From the NCBI GenBank assembly GCA_964437445.1, contig CAYTGR010000017.1, positions 16,540-80,539 of the forward strand: 64,000 nt of DNA. Direction: 5' to 3'. Positions 17,254 through 24,231 of this stretch are shown here, in pieces. Under the pieces are notes generated by a model, which saw nothing but the letters and a program-made list of their open reading frames with translations, was not told where the DNA came from and ran no database searches. The position numbers and the translations under genes were made by a program. The stretch comes from CAYTGR01 sp964437445 (GTDB lineage Bacteria > Chloroflexota > Anaerolineae > B4-G1 > SLSP01). Numbering within the stretch: the stretch's first letter is position 1; each line of letters starts with the position of its first letter.

Positions 17254-18050
17254 GCGCCGGCGGCCCCCGCGACACCTTCCGCCGCCAGTTGGGCGAGCTC
17301 CCGGCCTTCCGCGCGTTGCTGCGGGAGGTGGAAGCCCGCTTTTACGCTGACCTGCCGTTGCCGCCGCCGGTGCTGGACCTGGGGTGCGGCGATGGGCACT
17401 TTGCCACCGTTGCCTTCCCGCAAGGGCTGGAGGTGGGGCTGGACCCCTGGTGGAAGCCGCTGCAGGAGGCCAGGACGCACCACGCCTACCATCTGTTGAG
17501 CCGCGCCGACGGCGCGCGGATGCCTTTCGCCGATGCCAGCTTTGCCACTGTGGTGAGCAATTCGGTCCTGGAACACATTCCTGCCGTGGAACCGGTGTTG
17601 TACGAGGTCGGGCGGGTCTTGCGGCCTGGCGGCCGGTTCTACTTCTGTGTGCCGGGGCCGAATTTCCGGCGCTTCCTCTCCGTGGCACGGGCGCTGGATA
17701 CGGTGAAACTGCACGCTCTGGCGGAGGCCTACCGGCGGCTCTTTGATCGCATCGCCCGGCACTATGACTACAGCACGCCGGAGACGTGGGCCGCGCGGTT
17801 AGCGCGGGCCGGCCTGAGCGTGGAACGCTGGTGGACCTACTTTTCACCGGCGGCTACGGCCGCCTTAGAATGGGGCCATCCGCTGGGGTTGCCCTGCGTG
17901 GTCGTGAAAAAACTGACAGGCCGCTGGTTGCTCACGCCGGCCCGCTGGAATCTCTGGCTCACCGAGGCGCTCCTGCGCCGCTACGTAGAAGAACCGCTGC
18001 CGCCGGAAGGAGCCTGCCTGTTCTTCATAGCAACGAAAAACGCGGCGTGA
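17232..18050 (+). CDS. Class I SAM-dependent methyltransferase
   Basis: 272 residues from an ATG that lies inside the lipoprotein's 3' end. Motif I is VLDLGCGDGHF (47-57). An acidic post-I segment (GLDPWW), FATVVSNSVLEHI (motif II) and VGRVLRPGGRFYFCVPG (motif III) follow, the UbiE/COQ5-like Methyltransf_11 pattern. A C-terminal helical region of about 90 residues may bind the substrate. The substrate is not identifiable. The overlap with the lipoprotein suggests cotranscription. Confidence 0.9.
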   Translation: MSFHDPLSAGGPRDTFRRQLGELPAFRALLREVEARFYADLPLPPPVLDLGCGDGHFATVAFPQGLEVGLDPWWKPLQEARTHHAYHLLSRADGARMPFADASFATVVSNSVLEHIPAVEPVLYEVGRVLRPGGRFYFCVPGPNFRRFLSVARALDTVKLHALAEAYRRLFDRIARHYDYSTPETWAARLARAGLSVERWWTYFSPAATAALEWGHPLGLPCVVVKKLTGRWLLTPARWNLWLTEALLRRYVEEPLPPEGACLFFIATKNAA

Positions 18051-18065
18051 AGGAAACCGCCGCTG

Positions 18066-18665
18066 TCATCCCGGTTCGCCCAACCGGAAGCGCGCCAGCG
18101 GCGTGTATTCAGCGCCCGTGGGTTTGAGCAGGCTGCGGAAAAAGACCATCTCGGCGGCCTGTTCTTCCCCCAGCCGGCCCACTGGCGCTTGTGCCAGCGC
18201 TTCCCCGATGCGCCGCAGGTCGGCCGGCGAGGCGTCCTTCGCCACCCGGCCTAACGTGAGGTGCGGCGAGAAATCGCGTTCCTCTGGTTGAAAGCCCAAT
18301 TGCGCCAGCGCGGCACTGACGGCGGCCTGCAGCGCCGCCAGCCGCCCGTTCGGCTCCTCTATCCCCACCCAGAACACGCGCGGCCGCTTGAGATTGGGGA
18401 AGCACCCGCTGCCCTGGACCTGAAACGCAAACGGAGTCGCTGCGCGTGCCACCGCGGCCAGCGCCGTCTGGATCGGCGCGACCCGATCAGGCCCGATCTC
18501 CCCTAAGAAAAAAAGCGTCAGGTGAATCCCCTCCGGCTTGACCCAACGGACGCTGCCTTCCGGGCAGGTGCGCATGAAGGCCCGCTGAGCCTGGGTCAAA
18601 CGGACGTGGGTTTCAGCGGAAAGCGGGAGCGCGACAAATGTGCGAAGCATTTCGGCGGTGGGCAT
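18066..18665 (-). CDS. thpR: RNA 2',3'-cyclic phosphodiesterase (2H family)
   Basis: 199 residues, the usual length for ThpR/LigT. The two catalytic H-x-T motifs of the 2H phosphoesterase fold are HLTLFFLG (48-55) and HLTLGRV (135-141). It opens 2',3'-cyclic phosphates on RNA ends. The start MPTAEMLRTFVALPL follows GGAGGAAGG. It is convergent with the methyltransferase, leaving 15 bp between stops. Confidence 0.95.
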   Translation of the reverse strand: MPTAEMLRTFVALPLSAETHVRLTQAQRAFMRTCPEGSVRWVKPEGIHLTLFFLGEIGPDRVAPIQTALAAVARAATPFAFQVQGSGCFPNLKRPRVFWVGIEEPNGRLAALQAAVSAALAQLGFQPEERDFSPHLTLGRVAKDASPADLRRIGEALAQAPVGRLGEEQAAEMVFFRSLLKPTGAEYTPLARFRLGEPG

Positions 18666-18705
18666 ACCTTCCTCCCGAAGTAATTCTTGACTTAACTACA
18701 AAAAT

Positions 18706-18785
18706 CTCACGCAAAGCCACCACGAACACCAAGAAACAGTGGGTCAAAGAAGAAAAACTTGGCGGGCTTTGCGTCTTGGCGTGAG
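18706..18785. repeat. Imperfect inverted repeat element
   Basis: The outer arms both read CTCACGC, followed on the left by AAAGCC and on the right arm (reverse complement) by a CAAGACGC insertion and then AAAGCC. Both arms also contain a CCAAG block. It fills the gap between thpR and the propeller protein gene and resembles dispersed intergenic repeats rather than a terminator. Confidence 0.55.
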
Positions 18786-18796
18786 CTTTTCCGGCT

Positions 18797-21130
18797 TTAT
18801 TGTGTGGAAAAATCGGGCAGCGGGGCGGCATACAACCGGTTTTCGGCCACCAGGTAGAGAATCGTCCCGGTCTCGTTGACGGCCAGCGCCTCTAACGAAT
18901 TCAGCGCCTCGCCGGGGAGCCGGAACTGGTGCAGGAAGTGGCCGCGCTTGTCAAGCACCACAATGCGCCCCAGCCGGACGTCGCCCAGGTAAAGGTGTCC
19001 CGCCGCTGGATCCAGGTCTACCGTCATGACGGTGGGACGGAACCCGGCTTCCGGTAATCCCTGTACCTGGAAAGAGCGGTCTTCAGTTCCCTCAAAATAG
19101 ACGTGAACGGTGCCGTCGCCGGACAAGAGATAGGCGCGCCCATCCAGCGCCAAATCCAGGACATTTTGCAGCGGTGGCGCCATCCCGTCGGCAAAATAGG
19201 GCCGGCCCGGGCTATCATAGAGGCCGTTGAGCGGCACATAGTACCACAGCTGATTGGTTTGCCGCTCCACCAGATACAACTGATTGCTAAACGTATCCAT
19301 CAACGTGACCGTGCCGCTGTCCAGGTCGCCCGGGAGCCGTTGGCGGGTGAGACTGCCCGGCCCTAACGACGGCTCGTAAACGTAGACTGCGCCGCCCTCA
19401 CTGTAGACCATGACCGCGCCGTCTGGATAGCCGGGGCCGGGTTCCATCCAGGCCAGGTCCACCAGGTGGGCCACCGTTTCCCCCAGCAACGACTGCCCGC
19501 GCTTTAGCACCGAAACCGGCGCCCCGACGCTCTGCCCGTCGCTGCCCAGCGGCAGTTCCAACAGCTCATCCACCGTGGGGTTCAACACGAAGATCCAGTC
19601 CTTAGCGACCACCAGCCGCCGTGGGGCGGGGGTCGGGCCAAGCTCCAGTAGGGCCCGGGGGGCCAGCAACGCCGCGTTCTCCAGGGCGTCAATCGCCGTC
19701 TGGGCCTCATCATGGAATGCCCGCGCCTGAGCATTTTGCGGATCCAGCGTCAGGATTTGCTCGGTCAAGTCCAGTAGCCGCTGCCAGTCCTGCGGGGCCT
19801 GGCTGGCGTAAGCCGTCGCCTTCAGCGTCGCCGCTTCGTCCAGCAACGTTGCAGCGCGCGACGTCCCCCCGAACTGCAAGTAGGTGGTCACAGCGATGAA
19901 GAACACCAGCAACGCCAGCCCTAAAGCCAATCCCGCCATGACCGGCGTCCGCTCAAAGGGAGCCGGACGGACTTTTCCCGGCTGGCCACGCTCCACGCGG
20001 CCAGGGGCTAAGGTCCGCAGCGCCTGCCGGAGCCGGGCCCGCCGGGCCGCCCCGGTCCAGACACCGGCCGTTGGGCGGCGCAGGCGCAACGAGGGGAAGC
20101 GCAGCGTCGGTAATCTGGGGTAGGGGATGTGCAAACGGAACCGTGATGTGGCCGGAACAGGCAGCGAGGCCGTGGCCTCCACCGTTGGTCCCTCTGGCTC
20201 TTCCCCGGTTGGGCGCTCGGCCAGGAACTCTGGCAGTGGGGCGGCGGCCGGCTGCGGAGCAACTACCGGCGCGGGTTCGGGCGGCGGAGGCGGCTGGGGG
20301 GTAGCTGGCGCGGGGACCGTCGCTGCAACCACGCTTGGGGCCGCGGCGGGTTCTTCTGCCTCTTTTGCCGGGGCCACAGGTGACACGGTCGCAGCGGTCG
20401 TTGTGGTGGGCTCCTGTTTACGGAACGGCCAAAAACTCTCGCGACGCGGGGCCGGAGCCGGCTGAGCCTCCAGTTCGGGCAGGCAGTGTACCAGGATTGC
20501 GCTGCCGGTAGCATGGCCCTCCTGCACCAGCGCGACCAGCCGGGCCGCCAGCGCTTCAGGGTCGGCCGGTTGGAGCGTTTCCACCCAACGGTCGCGGGCC
20601 TGTGTCTCGGCCACCGCCGTCGTCGCCAGGAAAAGCGTGCAGCCTTCCTCCACCGGCGCGTAGCCAATGTGGATCACCGGCGGGATGGCCGCGCCCAGGG
20701 GGATCAACGAGCGGGATTCACGGGGGAAGAGCTCCACGGTCCCATCGGGGTGAGAGAGCAGCGCGTTGCCCGGCCCCACCTGCCCGCAGAAAATTTCCTC
20801 TTCGGTGAAAACCGCGCAGGTCAGGCTGCCGGAGGTGGGCAGGGCGAGCGGCGTCTCGGCGTTAGCTCGCACGAGGAAACGGTTGGCCTCGGCCAGGGCG
20901 CGCCGCAAGCGCGCCACCACACTGCCCGACGAGGTCCAGTACGCCTCGGCCGCCAGCGTGCGAAGTTCCCGGCTGCGGCGTGACAGCGGTGGGTTCAAAT
21001 CCACCAGGATGGCCAGCAACTCGCCAGCATTAACCGTGCGCGGCGGGGGCGACTCCACCGTCCCTTCGGGGGCGGAATGCTGGCTGCGCTGCCCTGCCTG
21101 AAAGCGGAAAATCTGGGTTTGATAGTGCAT
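18797..21130 (-). CDS. PP2C-like / transmembrane / beta-propeller fusion protein
   Basis: 777 residues. Residues about 1-220 resemble a PP2C-type phosphatase domain (LRRALAEANRFLV, SLTCAVFTEEEIFCGQVGPGNALL, CTLFLATTAVAE). The canonical metal-binding aspartates (DGxG, DNxT) are missing, so it is probably inactive. Residues 220-390 are a Pro/Ala-rich linker and a basic segment. One membrane helix (about 397-418, VMAGLALGLALLVFFIAVTTYL) follows, then a short helical stretch and a C-terminal NHL-like propeller from about 500 (AKDWIFVLNP, LYLVERQTNQLWYY, GHLYLGDVRLGRIVVLDKRG). The cytoplasmic pseudo-phosphatase and outside propeller suggest a sensor. I know of no characterised relative. Confidence 0.75.
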   Translation of the reverse strand: MHYQTQIFRFQAGQRSQHSAPEGTVESPPPRTVNAGELLAILVDLNPPLSRRSRELRTLAAEAYWTSSGSVVARLRRALAEANRFLVRANAETPLALPTSGSLTCAVFTEEEIFCGQVGPGNALLSHPDGTVELFPRESRSLIPLGAAIPPVIHIGYAPVEEGCTLFLATTAVAETQARDRWVETLQPADPEALAARLVALVQEGHATGSAILVHCLPELEAQPAPAPRRESFWPFRKQEPTTTTAATVSPVAPAKEAEEPAAAPSVVAATVPAPATPQPPPPPEPAPVVAPQPAAAPLPEFLAERPTGEEPEGPTVEATASLPVPATSRFRLHIPYPRLPTLRFPSLRLRRPTAGVWTGAARRARLRQALRTLAPGRVERGQPGKVRPAPFERTPVMAGLALGLALLVFFIAVTTYLQFGGTSRAATLLDEAATLKATAYASQAPQDWQRLLDLTEQILTLDPQNAQARAFHDEAQTAIDALENAALLAPRALLELGPTPAPRRLVVAKDWIFVLNPTVDELLELPLGSDGQSVGAPVSVLKRGQSLLGETVAHLVDLAWMEPGPGYPDGAVMVYSEGGAVYVYEPSLGPGSLTRQRLPGDLDSGTVTLMDTFSNQLYLVERQTNQLWYYVPLNGLYDSPGRPYFADGMAPPLQNVLDLALDGRAYLLSGDGTVHVYFEGTEDRSFQVQGLPEAGFRPTVMTVDLDPAAGHLYLGDVRLGRIVVLDKRGHFLHQFRLPGEALNSLEALAVNETGTILYLVAENRLYAAPLPDFSTQ

Positions 21131-21414
21131 CGTTTCGTCCCTGCTTCAAGTTTAAGGGCAGGCGCGATTCTGTCAAGTGGGGATATGATCTTGCTACACC
21201 ACCAGAACTTACCATGGCCGCCAGATTGCCGAACAACAAGTAAGATGCGGGTGAGGTTTACGCCAGGTTTAAGGTGAGTATACCGTAGGTCTGGCAGCAG
21301 GTAAATGAGAGCACTTAATCAGACAAAAGATAGGGACCAGAGCACAGATTGTTGTATATTATAGACAAGGTTATCAGGTGAAGTGTCAAGCGCTTTCATG
21401 AGGAGGTGATAGAG

Positions 21415-21909
21415 ATGGTCAGTCAAAACTTCTCTCCCCAGGGCTGGGTCAACCTGGTAGTGGTGTTAATCGTGGTGGGCCTGGTGATGGGCCTGGCCTT
21501 AAGCGACGCCGAAATCCTCAATCCCTGGGCCGCCGCCACTAAGCACGCTCAAGCTCAACTAGATCTGAAATTCCAGCAGGAGAAACACCAACTGGAACTC
21601 CAGGCGCTGGCAGCCAAGGAAGCCCGTGAAGAGCATCTGGAGGACACGTTTGCGCCAATTCAACAAACAATCCTCACCGTCGGTCTGGCTTTTCTGTTGC
21701 TGGAACTGGCACTCATCTTGCCCTTGCTGAGCTGGGGACTGCTCCAGCGGCTCCCGCGTCCGGGCAACATTCAGCCCACGGTAGCCCAGGTTCCGGTCCA
21801 GCGGAGGCCGATGCCCCCGGAGTTGATTGAGGCGCGCCTGCGGCCCTACGTGCGGGAACGGCCTGCCCCCACTTCTACCCTGACCCGGGGCGGCAACGGG
21901 TACAACTGA
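21415..21909 (+). CDS. Small membrane protein with two TM helices and a coiled coil
   Basis: 164 residues. The ATG at 21415 is 4 nt after AGGAGGTGAT, a complete anti-Shine-Dalgarno match. TM1 is about residues 11-31 (VNLVVVLIVVGLVMGLAL). A charged helix follows at about 44-75 (HAQAQLDLKFQQEKHQLELQALAAKEAREE), then TM2 at about 85-108, then a Pro/Arg-rich cytoplasmic tail. I do not recognise a family. It is divergent from the PP2C-like gene and shares a 280-bp intergenic region with it. Confidence 0.75.
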   Translation: MVSQNFSPQGWVNLVVVLIVVGLVMGLALSDAEILNPWAAATKHAQAQLDLKFQQEKHQLELQALAAKEAREEHLEDTFAPIQQTILTVGLAFLLLELALILPLLSWGLLQRLPRPGNIQPTVAQVPVQRRPMPPELIEARLRPYVRERPAPTSTLTRGGNGYN

Positions 21910-21974
21910 GGCACGTTCAACTAACAAGAAAGGAGGTCGCTGATCACTCAAACTGCACCGATCTGTCAATCGCG

Positions 21975-22015
21975 GCTGAGACGGCGCTCAAGCGCCTGAT
22001 TACAAACTCAGGGCA
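21975..22015 (+). repeat. REP-like palindromic element, copy 1
   Basis: Contains CGCGGCTGAGAC followed by the palindrome GGCGCTCAAGCGCC and TGATTACAAACTCA. Four more copies occur in this window. It lies about 40 nt after a strong AGGAGG ribosome site that has no ATG/GTG/TTG start behind it. Confidence 0.6.
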
Positions 22016-22074
22016 TTGTTTTCAGAGAGGAGGCTGCCTATGGTGCTATGAAAATCAGCCGGGTTTCTGCTACC

Positions 22075-22107
22075 CCACGGAGGTCCGCCAGGACCTCCGT
22101 GGTTTTT
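22075..22107 (+). terminator. Terminator upstream of cis-prenyltransferase-like gene
   Basis: Perfect 12-bp stem (22075-22086 with 22091-22102), GCCA loop, then TTTTT. It terminates the small membrane protein transcript. Confidence 0.85.
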
Positions 22108-22160
22108 GCGCTTCATGGTCAAAAACCTGATTTGGGTGTATCCTGAAGCGAGGATAGAGG

Positions 22161-23120
22161 ATGTCTCCTATGAAATCCGCTCTCACGCCCTCCTGGGAAG
22201 AGTTTGCGGCCTGGACGCCGGCTCAAGTAGCCGCCTGGGTCGCGGCGTGCCGGTTTCCACGGCTGGGAATCTACGTGCCCGACGGCACGCGCCGCCTGAC
22301 GCTGGCCCTGACCGACGAGACGCCGGGCACGCCGGGCTTTGATCAAGCGGCCCTGACCTTGGCTGAAGGGTTGCTGCGCCAACAGCTCCAGCGCTGTTTT
22401 GCCAGCGGGCTGTGGGGCCTGGTCGTGCCGCTGTTCAGCCGCCGTGTGCTCAGCCGGGGGGATGAGTACTGCCGTCACTTTGTCCTGCCGGCGCTCCAAC
22501 GGCTAACGGGCGCGGAAGATTGGCTGGCGTTTTACCAGGAACAGGGTGTGCGACTGCGGTTTTACGGCACGGCAGTATTGGAAAGCAGCCCCCGGTGGGA
22601 TGAAATCTGTAGCGAGATGGCAGCTGTGCAAACGGCCACGGCATCTCAGACCGAGCATCTGCTGCTCATCGGGGTGGGGGGCTCGCCGCTGTTGGGCGAA
22701 GATGCCATCGCTCTGACCGGCGCGGCTGAGCCTCTGGAGCGCAAAGTTCAAGCCTTGTACGGCGAGCCGCTGCCGCCGGCAGATTTCGTCCTCATCGGCG
22801 GCAAAATGGGAGGGTTGGGCGCGCTGCCCTCTCTGCTCTGTGACGGAGATACGGCGTTGTATCTCATGCCGGTGCCGGGCTTGTTGCTCAGTGAGACCGG
22901 CTGGCGTAGAATACTCTACGATCTGCTCTTCCAACGGCGGGAAACGGAGTATCGTGCCCTCTCAGCGGACGAACGCCGGGCTTTGAGGGAGCTCTACCAG
23001 CAGGGAGCCGGGTTGATTTACGGCCTGGGGCAGCCGCGCTGGGGTCTCTGGCTGCCCCAGGAGCTCTACGCCGCTGTGACCACTGCCGGGAAGCGGACGG
23101 GGAGACGCGGCAGCGAGTAG
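22161..23120 (+). CDS. Divergent cis-prenyltransferase-like protein (tentative)
   Basis: 319 residues. The start could also be the ATG at 22170, which has better ribosome-site spacing. Parts recall undecaprenyl diphosphate synthase: PRLGIYVPDGTRRLT near residue 30 in place of the HVAIIMDGNGRWA pyrophosphate loop, GVRLRFYGTAVL near 127 in place of GVRLRVIGD, and DFVLIGGKMGGLGALPSLLC near 210 in place of the DLLIRTGGE block. Because the key residues are only partly kept, activity is uncertain. The last 55 bp overlap the convergent radical SAM gene. It could act on a prenyl lipid; this is inference. Confidence 0.5.
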   Translation: MSPMKSALTPSWEEFAAWTPAQVAAWVAACRFPRLGIYVPDGTRRLTLALTDETPGTPGFDQAALTLAEGLLRQQLQRCFASGLWGLVVPLFSRRVLSRGDEYCRHFVLPALQRLTGAEDWLAFYQEQGVRLRFYGTAVLESSPRWDEICSEMAAVQTATASQTEHLLLIGVGGSPLLGEDAIALTGAAEPLERKVQALYGEPLPPADFVLIGGKMGGLGALPSLLCDGDTALYLMPVPGLLLSETGWRRILYDLLFQRRETEYRALSADERRALRELYQQGAGLIYGLGQPRWGLWLPQELYAAVTTAGKRTGRRGSE

Positions 23121-24091
23121 CTGGCCGGCGCGCGGAGCAGCGCCTCGGCGCGGCACCCGCCGTGGCAGGCCAGGCTCAAGGCGCAAGCTGTGCATTCCGT
23201 CGGCACGAAGGCGCGCCAGCTCCGGGCCGCGGAGGAGTCCAGGATCTCGGCCAGCGATTGCTGGCGCAAATCGCCCAGATGGACCGGGGCGTGATTGCAG
23301 GGCCGCACCCTGCCCCATGGGTCCACGGTGACAAACGCCTCTCCCGCCAGGCAAGCGGTCACTTCGGTTGTGGCGACACACTGCGGCAACGGCGCGCCAA
23401 ATCCGACCGGCTCGCCCTGGGCCTTCAGCACCTCAATCCGGCGCGTGGCGGCCTGGACCTGGGCCGGTGTTGCTTCCAATGCCGGCAGCGGGCTGCCGAT
23501 ATACCGGCTGAAGGAGACGCCGGCAGCGCCCAGCATTCGTGCCAGCATTACCATCACCTCCACCCGGTTCCAGTTGTAGCGGGTGAGCACCGTGCTCAAG
23601 GTGACGCGCAGTCCGGCAGCTGTGGCGCGGCGGATGTTCTGCACGGTGGCAGCAAAGGAGCCTGACACCCCGGAGAAGCCCTCGTGCGAGGCCGCATCCG
23701 GTCCGTGCAGCGAGACCAACATCCCCTGGAAGCCGGCAGCGCGCTGGAGGGATGCCAGCAGTGCAGCGGGATCAGGCCAGCGGCCATTGGTCAAGAGCGT
23801 GAAGGGCAGTGCGAGCGCCTCAAGCGCCGCCACGAGGTTCGCGAACTCCGGGTGCAGCGTCGGTTCGCCGCCGGTGAGCTCTACCCACTGGAGATGAGGG
23901 CGGGCGGATTCCAGCATGGCCGCCCAGGTTGTGGCCGGCAGGGGCGCGGGGGAGCGTTGAGCTGCGTAGGGGTTGCTACAGCCAGGACAGGCGTTATTGC
24001 AGGCGGAGGTCAATTCCAGAAAAAGAAAGGCCAGCCGGGTGCCGTCCCAGGTCAGGCCCTGAGCGTGGCAGGCACAATCACAATCAGGCAT
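23066..24091 (-). CDS. Radical SAM/SPASM domain protein
   Basis: 341 residues, GGAGG upstream of the ATG. The radical SAM cluster motif C-x3-C-x2-C is CNNACPGC (about 32-39), followed by WVELTGGEPTLHPEF (GGE SAM-binding motif). C-terminally, CLAGEAFVTVDPWGRVRPCNHAPVHLGDL and CTACALSLACHGGCRAEA form a SPASM-type Cys-rich region for auxiliary iron-sulfur clusters. Such enzymes modify peptides (RiPP maturation) or act as PqqE/MoaA-like catalysts. The N-terminus itself has a Cys cluster (MPDCDCACHA). No precursor peptide gene was found next to it. Confidence 0.88.
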   Translation of the reverse strand: MPDCDCACHAQGLTWDGTRLAFLFLELTSACNNACPGCSNPYAAQRSPAPLPATTWAAMLESARPHLQWVELTGGEPTLHPEFANLVAALEALALPFTLLTNGRWPDPAALLASLQRAAGFQGMLVSLHGPDAASHEGFSGVSGSFAATVQNIRRATAAGLRVTLSTVLTRYNWNRVEVMVMLARMLGAAGVSFSRYIGSPLPALEATPAQVQAATRRIEVLKAQGEPVGFGAPLPQCVATTEVTACLAGEAFVTVDPWGRVRPCNHAPVHLGDLRQQSLAEILDSSAARSWRAFVPTECTACALSLACHGGCRAEALLRAPASYSLPRLPVRFPAVVTAA

Positions 24092-24174
24092 TCCAACCTC
24101 CTCATTTATAACAATACATCAAGAACCTTTTACTCACTCAATATAAATTATAGTTAGGTTGACAAACAATGCAA

Positions 24175-24205
24175 GAAGCAGCTCCATTCTTTATGGAGCT
24201 GCTTC
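24175..24205 (-). terminator. Hairpin terminator of the NTPase operon
   Basis: Perfect 13-bp stem (GAAGCAGCTCCAT with ATGGAGCTGCTTC) and a 5-nt loop, 26 bp after the last gene of the NTPase cluster. On the minus strand it is followed by the T-rich TTGCATTGTTTGT. Confidence 0.75.
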
Positions 24206-24231
24206 TGGCAAGTTCAGACCCGGTAAACAGT

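Noticed and set aside
22048..22146. 32-codon ORF starting MKISRVSATPRRS
   Set aside because: It runs straight through the terminator hairpin at 22075-22107 and has no independent support.
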